DNA from: Bacillus siamensis KCTC 13613
Lineage (GTDB): Bacteria; Bacillota; Bacilli; Bacillales; Bacillaceae
Assembly: GCF_000262045.1 (NCBI RefSeq)
Contig: NZ_AJVF01000023.1
Location: 1 to 64,000 of the forward strand
Direction of reading: 5' to 3'
DNA length: 64,000 nt
Below the pieces are notes generated by a model. It searched no databases, was not told the DNA's origin, and saw only the letters and a list, made by a program, of their open reading frames with translations. Below, piece after piece: positions 7,793 through 15,540 of this stretch. Within the stretch, counting starts at the first letter, position 1; every line of letters starts with the position of its first letter. The position numbers and the translations under genes are program-made.

Positions 7793-8356
7793 TTAAATAA
7801 ATTCCGATATATTTACTACCTTTTCGCTTACTTTCATTACGTCAAGCTTCATAGGACATTGGTATGATTTTTCTCTGTATAATTTAAAATCACCGATTTG
7901 TTTAAACCCTATTTTTTCGTACATTTTTTTAGATTTCTCTCTGCTCTGTAAAAGAAGATGAGTAATATTTTCAGAGATAATAATATCTTTCACTTTATCA
8001 AATAGAAGGTTCATTACTTTACCTTTCATTGAAATCGTTTTAGTAAAAGATGTTTCTAACACGACTAATCTCATGACTTCTGCATATTTTTCATTCACTT
8101 GCGGTTTCAAATTATGAGTTTGTTCAACCTCTAATAATTCATCATCTTTTTTTACAATTAAAGTCATAAACCCAACTAATAAACTGCCTTCATAACAACC
8201 GATTTGGTAAGCATAATCATCAGAATGGTCCTTTAATAAACCGTCCTTATAATTTTCAGCAGGTACTGATTTTTCCTGTTCAACAAAGATTTTATATCTC
8301 GTTGCATATAGTTCTTTTTTCTCTTCTTCGGTTTCTAAGATCTTTACTTTTAACAT
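7793..8356 (-). CDS. FeeM/LuxI-like N-acyltransferase (GNAT fold, acyl-ACP dependent)
   Basis: A 187-residue GNAT-fold protein, first gene of the operon, with a GGGAGGGG ribosome site. The N-terminal ATRYKIFVEQE carries the R-Y-x-x-F-x-x-E signature of autoinducer synthases and FeeM-type N-acyl amino acid synthases, and AEVMRLVVLE corresponds to their E-x-x-R-l-v-v strand. Those enzymes take an acyl chain from ACP and place it on an amine (amino acid or S-adenosylmethionine). The C-terminal half (HLLLQSREKSKKMYEKIGFKQIG) is the general GNAT end. Next to a dedicated ACP this makes product release by amide formation the simplest reading. The amine is unknown. A generic acetyltransferase is possible but fits the neighbourhood less well. 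Confidence 0.72.
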   Translation of the reverse strand: MLKVKILETEEEKKELYATRYKIFVEQEKSVPAENYKDGLLKDHSDDYAYQIGCYEGSLLVGFMTLIVKKDDELLEVEQTHNLKPQVNEKYAEVMRLVVLETSFTKTISMKGKVMNLLFDKVKDIIISENITHLLLQSREKSKKMYEKIGFKQIGDFKLYREKSYQCPMKLDVMKVSEKVVNISEFI

Positions 8357-8970
8357 TATTACCCCTCCCTTTGTCCCATCTCAAGATTAAATCCTGACTC
8401 TGTAACTCTTTAAAAAGTTTACTCTGTCTACACCTTAGCTGAAGTGCATCACAGTATTTTCGAGGTGTATCCCAAAAACAACATCAGTGAAAATAGTATA
8501 TTCTGCCTCTATTTAACCAATATTTTCTTCTCTACATAAAAATATCAAAATATTGACTCAGATGAAATCCGTAAATCCCGCCAAAGAACTGGCGCGATGT
8601 CGCCAACTTATTATTGTTAATTGAAGGTTTTTTTTGAGGTTGTTATCAATTTAGGAAATTTAAGTAATTAAAAATATGAATTATTAAGAAATAAATAACA
8701 AAAAAGGGATAGTATATTATGCTTTTATCTAGATTAAAAACAAGAAAAATGATATAATATTCCATAAGGACAGTATTATAGACATTTATCTATAAAAAAG
8801 TTTATAAACCTTCTTACCAATGATCAGGATATACATCATTTTAGAAATGACTAAAGCCCAAAGCAGATATCTTATATTCGATCCTTTTCTGTTTTAATTT
8901 ATAACCAAAGATAAAAACGTTTTAACACATTATTGTTACAACTACTTTTCCAATGAATGGAGTAAATCAG
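8357..8970. promoter_or_regulatory. Divergent control region between the acyl operon and its response regulator
   Basis: About 610 bp without a credible gene, very AT-rich. For the minus-strand operon a TATACT -10 can be read at 8495-8500 with a weak TATTGG -35 16 bp away. For the plus-strand regulator a perfect TATAAT lies at 8753-8758 with a poor -35 (TAGATT, 8730-8735). Weak -35 elements on both sides are what activator-dependent promoters look like. The length is generous for a simple divergent promoter pair and leaves a plus-strand leader of about 200 nt. Promoter assignments are by eye. Confidence 0.45.
8590..8605. promoter_or_regulatory. Palindromic operator-like site
   Basis: TGGCG (8590-8594) and CGCCA (8601-8605) form an inverted repeat with a 6-nt centre. 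It is the only GC-rich island in the AT-rich divergent region and is therefore conspicuous. It lies upstream of the candidate -10 of the acyl operon, a suitable place for an activator such as the adjacent NarL-type regulator. No experimental binding is known to me. Confidence 0.35.
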
Positions 8971-9573
8971 TTGAAAATCAAAGTATTGCTGTTAGATGAT
9001 CATATGATGATGGTACAAGGTATTAAACAATTGCTAGAACACGACAGAGTCGTTGAAGTAGTTAGCACTTTATCAAATCCTGCAGAGATATATGATGAAA
9101 TCGACTACCATTGTCCCAATATTCTAATTATTGATATTAGGATGAAATCTTTTAATGGAATCTCCTTGACAAGAAACATTAAGAAAACATTTCCGGAGTT
9201 AAAAATTGTAATATTATCCGGTTATGAGTATGATGAATATATATATGCAGCATACAATGCTGGAGCTGCTGCTTATGTAAGGAAAGAAAATTCAATTAAT
9301 GAACTAATAACTGCAGTCAAACAAACTTTTGCAGGAAACCATGTATTTCCTCAACATGCTGTAAACCTTTCTGTTGATCGCCTTACTCATAAGGAACTGG
9401 AGGTACTGAAGTTGATAGCAGAGGATAAAACAAATATGGAAATCAGTTCTGCATTAAAGTTAAGTAAAAGAACTGTAGAACGTCATATTTCTTCTATTAT
9501 TCAAAAAATGGACGCCAACTCAAGAGTTGGAGCAGTTGTGAACGGAATTAAACGAGGGCTGCTACATGTATAA
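8971..9573 (+). CDS. NarL/DegU-type (LuxR-family) response regulator, orphan
   Basis: About 200 residues: a receiver domain (acidic pair D9-D10 in LLLDDH, phospho-acceptor Asp at about 55 in LIIDIRM, ILSG switch Ser, K in YVRKEN) followed by a LuxR-type helix-turn-helix (LTHKELEVLKLIAEDKTNMEI, LKLSKRTVERHISSI). The frame opens at ATG 8953, but GGAG at 8959-8962 places the real start at TTG 8971, giving MKIKVLLLDDH. It diverges from the acyl operon and shares its control region, so it is the likely pathway regulator. No histidine kinase is encoded here, so phosphorylation must come from elsewhere, or the receiver senses something directly. Codon use is as AT-rich as in the operon. Confidence 0.88.
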   Translation: MKIKVLLLDDHMMMVQGIKQLLEHDRVVEVVSTLSNPAEIYDEIDYHCPNILIIDIRMKSFNGISLTRNIKKTFPELKIVILSGYEYDEYIYAAYNAGAAAYVRKENSINELITAVKQTFAGNHVFPQHAVNLSVDRLTHKELEVLKLIAEDKTNMEISSALKLSKRTVERHISSIIQKMDANSRVGAVVNGIKRGLLHV

Positions 9574-9609
9574 CTTAAGGATTAAAAAATAGCAACTTTC
9601 TTAAATGAG

Positions 9610-9640
9610 AGGAGTAAAGATATTTATTATCTTTACTCCT
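9610..9640. terminator. Convergent terminator between the response regulator and rlmCD
   Basis: A 13-bp stem, AGGAGTAAAGATA (9610-9622) with TATCTTTACTCCT (9628-9640), loop TTTAT. It lies between the convergent genes and probably serves both strands; T-tracts on either side are weak. Confidence 0.65.
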
Positions 9641-9655
9641 TCTTCTTAGTAACAG

Positions 9656-11044
9656 TTAATGAACTGCATCCTTAGAATAAAGCACTGCCACACACTCCAC
9701 ATGATTCGTATGGGGAAACATATCCACAGGCTGCACTTCGAGCATCTGATACCCGCCATCCTCAAGCACCCGCAGGTCTCTTGCAAGCGTACCTGGGTTG
9801 CAGGACACGTACACCACCCGCTTCGGTTTCATGTCGATGATTGTGCGCAACAGCGCTTCGTCACAGCCTTTTCTTGGCGGGTCGACGACTAGCGTATCTG
9901 CCGTGATGCCTTCTTCGTACCACTTTGGAATGACGGTTTCTGCTTCTCCGACTGCGAATTCCGCGTTTGTGATGCCGTTCAGCTCAGCGTTGCGTTTCGC
10001 ATCCTCGATGGCTTCCGGCACGATTTCGACGCCGTACACTTTTTTCGCCTGCTTCGCCAAGAAGAGAGAGATCGTTCCGATGCCGCAGTAGGCGTCGATG
10101 ACGGTTTCTTCCCCTTGCAGCTCCGCGTACTCAAGCGCTTTGTCGTAGAGCACTTTTGTCTGTTCCGGGTTGACCTGATAGAACGATCTGGCGGAGATGG
10201 CGAATTTGACGTCTCCGATGAGGTCGTAGATGTATTCTTCGCCCCAGATGACGTTTGTTTCGTCCCCAAAGATCACGTTTGTTTTATTTGGGTTGATGTT
10301 TTGCACGATTGATTTGACGTGCGGGAATTGCGCCGTAATGTCTTCGATGATCTTCGCTTTGTGCGGGAAGTCGTTTGTTCTTGTGATGAAGACGATCATC
10401 ATTTCGCCCGTGACGACGCCGTATCTGACCATGATATGGCGGAACCAGCCTTTGTGGCGTTCTTCGTTGTAGGCTTTGACGCCGTATGCCGCGCAGATGT
10501 CTTTGACGGCTTGGACGGCTTCGTCGTTTTTGGATTGCTGAATCAGGCAGGCGCTCATGTCGATGATGTCATGGCTTCTTTGCTGGTAGAATCCGGCGAC
10601 GAGTCCGCCTTCTCTTTCTCCTACCGGCACCTGCGCTTTGTTTCTGTAGTTCCAAGGGTCTTCCATGCCAAGCGTCGGGTGCACGGTGACTTTTGAAAGA
10701 TCCAGCTTGCCGATGCGTTCTAAGACGTCTTTGACTTGTTTCTGTTTAAACAAGAGCTGGCCTTCATAGGTCATGTGCTGAAGCTGGCAGCCGCCGCATT
10801 GCTTGTAGATCGGGCACGGGGCATCCGTTCTGTGCGGGCTTTCTTCCTTCAGCTCGATTAAGCGGCCGAAAGCGAAGCCTTTTTTGACGCGTGTCACTTT
10901 GATTTGCGCTTTTTCCTCAGGCAGGGCGTTCGGCACGAAGATCGGGAAGCCCTCAACCTTTGCGACGCCCGCTCCTTCATGCGTCAAATCCTCAAATGTC
11001 ACGTCATAGTATTCATTTTTTTCTACCGGGGGTTTCATTTTCAT
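9656..11044 (-). CDS. rlmCD: 23S rRNA (uracil-C5)-methyltransferase RlmCD (YefA)
   Basis: A 462-residue RumA/RlmD-family enzyme. Domains in order: an N-terminal TRAM domain (about residues 10-65), a 4Fe-4S cluster site ([11 protein letters not shown]), an intermediate RNA-binding part, and a SAM methyltransferase domain with [11 protein letters not shown] and the catalytic Cys in [10 protein letters not shown]. In B. subtilis YefA methylates U747 and U1939 of 23S rRNA. The ATG at 11044 follows AGGTGA by 6 nt. It marks the start of conserved synteny; everything downstream on its 3' side (below 9.6 kb) is accessory. Confidence 0.93.
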   Translation of the reverse strand: MKMKPPVEKNEYYDVTFEDLTHEGAGVAKVEGFPIFVPNALPEEKAQIKVTRVKKGFAFGRLIELKEESPHRTDAPCPIYKQCGGCQLQHMTYEGQLLFKQKQVKDVLERIGKLDLSKVTVHPTLGMEDPWNYRNKAQVPVGEREGGLVAGFYQQRSHDIIDMSACLIQQSKNDEAVQAVKDICAAYGVKAYNEERHKGWFRHIMVRYGVVTGEMMIVFITRTNDFPHKAKIIEDITAQFPHVKSIVQNINPNKTNVIFGDETNVIWGEEYIYDLIGDVKFAISARSFYQVNPEQTKVLYDKALEYAELQGEETVIDAYCGIGTISLFLAKQAKKVYGVEIVPEAIEDAKRNAELNGITNAEFAVGEAETVIPKWYEEGITADTLVVDPPRKGCDEALLRTIIDMKPKRVVYVSCNPGTLARDLRVLEDGGYQMLEVQPVDMFPHTNHVECVAVLYSKDAVH

Positions 11045-11094
11045 TTATAATCACCTCTAGTTTTAAGCGAAAGAAAACTCGGCCAAAAGCCTTG

Positions 11095-11154
11095 TTTCAG
11101 CGTGCTGGCAAACCTTCAAATTCAGGCCTTCAAAGGTTTCCGATCACGCTGAAA
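11095..11154 (-). ncRNA. Structured element upstream of rlmCD (unknown class)
   Basis: A nested inverted repeat. The outer stem is TTTCAGCGTG (11095-11104) with CACGCTGAAA (11145-11154), and the inner stem AAACCTT (11110-11116) with AAGGTTT (11133-11139). It lies between the dgkB terminator and the rlmCD start, so on the minus strand it would be in the rlmCD leader. There is no T-run directly behind it, which argues against a plain terminator. I do not recognise it as a known riboswitch. A leader RNA structure or a small dispersed repeat are both possible. Confidence 0.4.
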
Positions 11155-11158
11155 AGAT

Positions 11159-11197
11159 GACAAAATCCTAAAACGAATACTGTTTTAGGATTTTGTC
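11159..11197 (-). terminator. dgkB terminator
   Basis: A perfect 16-bp stem, GACAAAATCCTAAAAC (11159-11174) with its complement at 11182-11197 and a 7-nt loop, just behind the dgkB stop codon. Confidence 0.75.
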
Positions 11198-11203
11198 CGC
11201 GTA

Positions 11204-12115
11204 TTAATCATCCAGCTGTTCCGCTTTCTCCTTCGGCATGATGACGTGAATATGCCGGTACAGATTCACGAATTCTCCCGGCAGCATGCCGCCGTATTCG
11301 CCGTCCAGGTTCAGCTGCATCTTTTCTGATACATTGACTTTTACACGGTTCGCTTTTGTGTAAATAATGTGCTGATCGTTAATATGATCGCCTCTGAGCG
11401 CCATGCTCGCGACTCTGATAAACTCCGCGAGATTGGCTTTTTTCAAAATAATTAAATCAAACATGCCGTCATTCAGGCTGGAATCAGGGGCCAGCTTCTC
11501 GAATCCGCCGACCGAGTTGGTCAGCGTCACTAAAAACAGCATAATTTCGCCTTGAAACAGCTTGCCGTCATATTCAATCTCGACTTCTGTCGGTCGAAGT
11601 GAAGGCAGCATTTCCATTCCCTTTAAATAATAAGCAAGCTGGCCGAGCATCGTTTTCAGTTTGCTCGGCACATCATACGTCAGCTCCGTCAGACGGCCTC
11701 CGCCGGCGATGTTGATGAAGTACTGACCGTTCACCTGACCGATGTCGATCGGGCGGGCTGTGCCGTTAATGACGGTATCAGCGGCATTCAGTATACTCTC
11801 TCTCGGAATGCCCAGCGCTCTGGCGAAGTCATTTGTCGTGCCGACCGGAATGATGCCGAGTGTCGGGCGGTTGTCTAACGGCGCAAGGCCGTTGACGACT
11901 TCATTAATCGTTCCGTCTCCGCCGGCTGCGATAATCAGGTCAAACTCCCGCAAAGCGGCTTCTTTTGCGGCGTGAGTGGCATCCCCCGCGCATGTGGTGG
12001 CATGGGTGGAGGTTTCATAACCGGCTTGTTCAAATTTTTGCAGGACCTGGGCAAGATTTTTCTTAAAAAGCTCCCGTCCTGAAGTCGGATTGTATATTAT
12101 GCGTGCACGTTTCAT
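11204..12115 (-). CDS. dgkB: Diacylglycerol kinase DgkB
   Basis: A 303-residue soluble DAGK-catalytic family protein (B. subtilis DgkB, formerly YerQ). It phosphorylates diacylglycerol released during lipoteichoic acid synthesis and returns it to phospholipid synthesis. Visible motifs: YNPTSG at the N-terminus and the nucleotide-binding GGDGTINEVVNG, followed by PLGI-type IIPVGTTNDFARALG. The C-terminal domain holds SLNDGMFDLIIL and NLDGEY. It has its own strong terminator on its 3' side, and the upstream swrC gene also ends in a terminator, so it is probably a single transcription unit. Confidence 0.92.
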   Translation of the reverse strand: MKRARIIYNPTSGRELFKKNLAQVLQKFEQAGYETSTHATTCAGDATHAAKEAALREFDLIIAAGGDGTINEVVNGLAPLDNRPTLGIIPVGTTNDFARALGIPRESILNAADTVINGTARPIDIGQVNGQYFINIAGGGRLTELTYDVPSKLKTMLGQLAYYLKGMEMLPSLRPTEVEIEYDGKLFQGEIMLFLVTLTNSVGGFEKLAPDSSLNDGMFDLIILKKANLAEFIRVASMALRGDHINDQHIIYTKANRVKVNVSEKMQLNLDGEYGGMLPGEFVNLYRHIHVIMPKEKAEQLDD

Positions 12116-12223
12116 TATCTCATCATCCTACTTAAGAGTATCCGATCCATTATTAACACTAACAACCTTTAATTATACTATGACTTGAGAAAATCGCAAC
12201 AATATGTACAGGAATTGCCAGAA

Positions 12224-12261
12224 GAAAAAAGGCCCCGGCTCCTTTTAAGGAGCCAAGGCCC
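12224..12261 (-). terminator. swrC terminator
   Basis: GGCC..GGCTCC (12231-12242) pairs with GGAGCC..GGCC (12249-12260). On the minus strand it is followed by a seven-T run (12224-12230). It separates swrC from dgkB. Confidence 0.8.
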
Positions 12262-12267
12262 GCTGTC

Positions 12268-15200
12268 TTACTCTTCTTCTGTTCCTGGTTTTTTCTTACG
12301 GAATTTCGCCAATACTTCATATACGATCGGCACAATCAGAAGGGTAAGCAGAGTCGAACTGATTAAACCGCCGATAACGGTGACACCGAGTCCTTTAGAA
12401 ATGACCTGGCTTCCGCCTTCGAAGCCCAATGCCAATGGAAGCAGGGCGCCGATTGTCGCGATCGCCGTCATCAGAATCGGACGCAATCTCGTAGAGCCGG
12501 CTTCAAGGAGCGCTTCTCTCGTCGATAAGCCTTCCGCTTCTTTATGAATGACGCGGTCAATTAAGACAATCGCGTTTGTGACGACGATTCCGATCAGCAT
12601 CAGCATACCGATCATGGCGTTCAGACTGATCGTCTCTCCGGATACATATAGTCCGGCTAATGCGCCGATGATTGTAAACGGAAGCGAGAACAGAATCGCA
12701 AACGGCGCTAATGCTCCGCCGAACGTGATCACAAGCACGAGGTATACGATGGCGATTGCGGCAAGCATCGCTAAACCGAGTTTCGTAAAGGAATCAGCAA
12801 TATCGGCTGATACACCGCCGGTATCAATGGATACATTGTCCGGCTTATCCAGTTTGTCTACTTTCTTTTGAACGGCTGATGACACCTTCGTGACGTTGTC
12901 AGAAGTGACGGTTGCCGTTACGTCAGCGTACACTTTGCCGTCGCGTCTGGAAATGGTATCAGATGTCGTGCCGTTTTTCACTTTCGCCACATCGCCGATT
13001 TTTACTTCTTGGCCTGCAGGCGATGTGATGGTTTTATCCTCTAATTCTTTTACACTCTTATACTGGTCTTTTTCTGTTTTGATGTTTACGTCAAGCTCTT
13101 TGCCGTCTTTTTTCACCGTTGTCAAAGGAGACTGTGACGTTTGCGGCATCAAGGCTTGGGAGATTTGCGAAGCCGTCAGGCCCATCTTGCTGAGCTTCTC
13201 CTGGTCAGCGGTGAACGTGTACTCATCATATGTGCTGGAAAGGCCTGAGTTGACGTCTTTCAGATCCTTCTGCTTTTTCATGATGCCTTCGATGTCTTTG
13301 ACCGTGCCTTTAATATCAGACTCTGAATCTCCGTACACATAGTACGTTAATTCGTTGTTGTTGCCTGACGAGCTGAAATTTTGTGATTTCCATTCGCCGC
13401 GGCTGGATGTTTTTTTGACTTCTTTTAAGACATTGTCTTTTTCTTTGTCAAAATCAGGCGTGTCATCCTCGTATTTCACGTAGAACAATGCCCCGTTTGA
13501 GCTTCCGCCGAGCGGGCTTTGCGAGCCTAATGAATACTGGACGGTATCGACATGTTTGCGTTTAAGCAGCATGTCTTCCGCTTTTTGCGCAGCTTTTTCA
13601 GCTTCGCTTTTCGTTTCACCCGGTTCAGGCGTGTATGTGAGCTGCATTGTTTTGTCCGCTTGCGCAGGCAGGTAGCTCGCGCCGATCAGAGGTACGAGGA
13701 ACAAACTGCCGGCAAGCATCAGAACCGCGATAATAGATGTAATCCATTTATGGCTTAATGACCAATTCAGCACTTTTTTATAGAAATTGGCCAATCTGCC
13801 CGGCTTATGCTCTTTCGCTTTAACAGGCGCGCCTGTGAGCGATTTTTTGAACAAACTGTGCGCAAGCATCGGCACCAGTGTGATGGAAATCAACAATGAT
13901 GCGGCAAGCGCGAAAACGATTGTTAAGGCAAACGGCATAAACAGTTCGCCGATCTGTCCGCCGACCATGGCAAGCGGCAGGAATACGGCAATGGTTACGA
14001 TCGTTGATGACATGATCGGTTTAAACATTTCTTTTGTCGCTTCACGCACCAATTGCTTCCCGCGTAAAGGCTCATCTTTCAGCCTCATGCGGCGGTAAAT
14101 GTTTTCGATAACGACAATGGAATCATCGACTACCCGTCCGATGGCGACCGTCATCGCGCCGAGTGTCATAATGTTCAATGTGACATCGAGCTGATTCAGC
14201 ACCAGAAGCGCAATCAGCAGTGACAGCGGGATGGAAACGATAGAAATCATCGTTGATTTAATATCTCTTAAGAATAAGAGAATAATCACGACCGCAAAAA
14301 TCGCGCCGAAAATCGCTTTGCTTAACATCGTCTCCACTGACTCTGTAATCGGCTTTGCCATATCAAGAGTCGAGCTGTACTTGAACCCTTTGTGGTCTTT
14401 TTTGTATTGATTCAGTTCATCTTTAATCGCATCGGCCACTTCCACCGTGTTGGCGTCATTGGCCTTTACGATATTAATTCCGATGCTGTCCTTTCCGTTC
14501 GTGCGGGAAATGGATTCTGCTTTTTTCACATCTTTAATGTCGGCAATGTCAGAAAGCTTGACTGTCGGCACCCCTGCTGATGCGCTTTGCTGTGCCTGCT
14601 GCGCAGCTTGAGCGTCCGCCGCGGATGCCGCACCAGCTCCGCCCGCTTGACCTTGAGCGGCAGAAGAAGATGTGACCGGAATTCTCATATCTTTCAGATC
14701 TTTAATTGACGTAATATTTCCGTTAACGACAACTGATTTTTCTTTGTTGCCGAACGTGTACAATCCAAGCGGCGTATTGACGTCAGAGCCTTGGATCACT
14801 TTCTTGACGGTATCTTCATCAAGTCCGTACTCTTTCATTTTTTTGTCTTTGAAAGAGAATTCCACCTGCTCTTCCTGCTGTCCGGAAACTTGCACGGACG
14901 CAACGCCCTGGATGCCTTTGAGCTTAGGAACGAGAGTGTTTTCCACATTTTTGGTCAGATCTTCAAGCGAGCTTTTGCCGCTTGTCACACTGAGCGTCAA
15001 AATCGGGAAAGAGTTGAGACTGTAACGGGAAATGTCAGGTTTTTTCGCGTCGTCAGGAAGGCTGACACTGTCCAGCGCTTCAGCGACTTCAGTTTTCGCC
15101 TTGTCCATATCCTTGCTGTAATCATATTCAATCGTAACCGATGAGACGTTTTCAGAGGATGTGGACGATACGACGCTCACTCCTTCTAAATTCTGCACCG

Positions 15201-15414
15201 CCTGCTCAATTGGTTTCGTTACGTCATCCGCAACTTGACTCGGAGCAGCTCCGGGATAAGTCGTATTTACTGAGAGGTAAGGCATGTTGACGTCCGGTAT
15301 GGATTCCTGTTTCATATTCAGACCGGCATACAGCCCTGCTACAGTAACGATAATCGTCATCAGCCAAACTGCGAATTTGTTCTTCAGTACAAAGTTAATA
15401 ATGTGGTTCATCAT
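12268..15414 (-). CDS. swrC: RND efflux pump SwrC (YerP)
   Basis: A 1048-residue RND/HAE1 transporter, the usual length. It begins with the family's IINFVLKNKFAVWLMT transmembrane helix; the two large extracytoplasmic loops follow TM1 and TM7. The TM4 proton-relay acidic pair is in GRVVDDSIVVIENI. In B. subtilis SwrC gives self-resistance to surfactin and is needed for swarming, and lipopeptide-rich relatives depend on it. A low-complexity Ala/Gln/Ser stretch lies in the first loop at about residues 250-282 (AAQGQAGGAGAAS region), probably a flexible surface insert. It is divergent from the TetR gene yerO, with an operator-like site between them. Confidence 0.93.
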   Translation of the reverse strand: MMNHIINFVLKNKFAVWLMTIIVTVAGLYAGLNMKQESIPDVNMPYLSVNTTYPGAAPSQVADDVTKPIEQAVQNLEGVSVVSSTSSENVSSVTIEYDYSKDMDKAKTEVAEALDSVSLPDDAKKPDISRYSLNSFPILTLSVTSGKSSLEDLTKNVENTLVPKLKGIQGVASVQVSGQQEEQVEFSFKDKKMKEYGLDEDTVKKVIQGSDVNTPLGLYTFGNKEKSVVVNGNITSIKDLKDMRIPVTSSSAAQGQAGGAGAASAADAQAAQQAQQSASAGVPTVKLSDIADIKDVKKAESISRTNGKDSIGINIVKANDANTVEVADAIKDELNQYKKDHKGFKYSSTLDMAKPITESVETMLSKAIFGAIFAVVIILLFLRDIKSTMISIVSIPLSLLIALLVLNQLDVTLNIMTLGAMTVAIGRVVDDSIVVIENIYRRMRLKDEPLRGKQLVREATKEMFKPIMSSTIVTIAVFLPLAMVGGQIGELFMPFALTIVFALAASLLISITLVPMLAHSLFKKSLTGAPVKAKEHKPGRLANFYKKVLNWSLSHKWITSIIAVLMLAGSLFLVPLIGASYLPAQADKTMQLTYTPEPGETKSEAEKAAQKAEDMLLKRKHVDTVQYSLGSQSPLGGSSNGALFYVKYEDDTPDFDKEKDNVLKEVKKTSSRGEWKSQNFSSSGNNNELTYYVYGDSESDIKGTVKDIEGIMKKQKDLKDVNSGLSSTYDEYTFTADQEKLSKMGLTASQISQALMPQTSQSPLTTVKKDGKELDVNIKTEKDQYKSVKELEDKTITSPAGQEVKIGDVAKVKNGTTSDTISRRDGKVYADVTATVTSDNVTKVSSAVQKKVDKLDKPDNVSIDTGGVSADIADSFTKLGLAMLAAIAIVYLVLVITFGGALAPFAILFSLPFTIIGALAGLYVSGETISLNAMIGMLMLIGIVVTNAIVLIDRVIHKEAEGLSTREALLEAGSTRLRPILMTAIATIGALLPLALGFEGGSQVISKGLGVTVIGGLISSTLLTLLIVPIVYEVLAKFRKKKPGTEEE

Positions 15415-15437
15415 GTCCTCCGTTATTTTTTATTGAC

Positions 15438-15447
15438 TGACTGGTCA
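15438..15447. promoter_or_regulatory. TetR-type operator in the swrC-yerO intergenic region
   Basis: TGACTGGTCA is a 10-bp inverted repeat (TGAC, 2-nt centre, GTCA), preceded by another TGAC at 15434-15437. It lies between the divergent swrC and yerO starts and next to a TATAAT at 15453-15458 on the plus strand, so a bound YerO dimer would block transcription. TGAC..GTCA palindromes are common TetR-family sites. The link to YerO is inferred. Confidence 0.5.
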
Positions 15448-15540
15448 TTCTATATAATACTAAACGGTATAACTCAACATCGTCAACCAATAAGGCAGTA
15501 AATTTTTCTAAATTTTTCAAGGATTAAGGGGAAGCACGTC

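Noticed and set aside
9798..10696. Long plus-strand ORFs antisense to rlmCD
   Set aside because: They mirror the high third-position GC of the real minus-strand gene, lack ribosome sites and overlap each other.
12548..15144. Several plus-strand ORFs inside swrC
   Set aside because: Antisense shadows of a complete 1048-codon RND gene with all family motifs.
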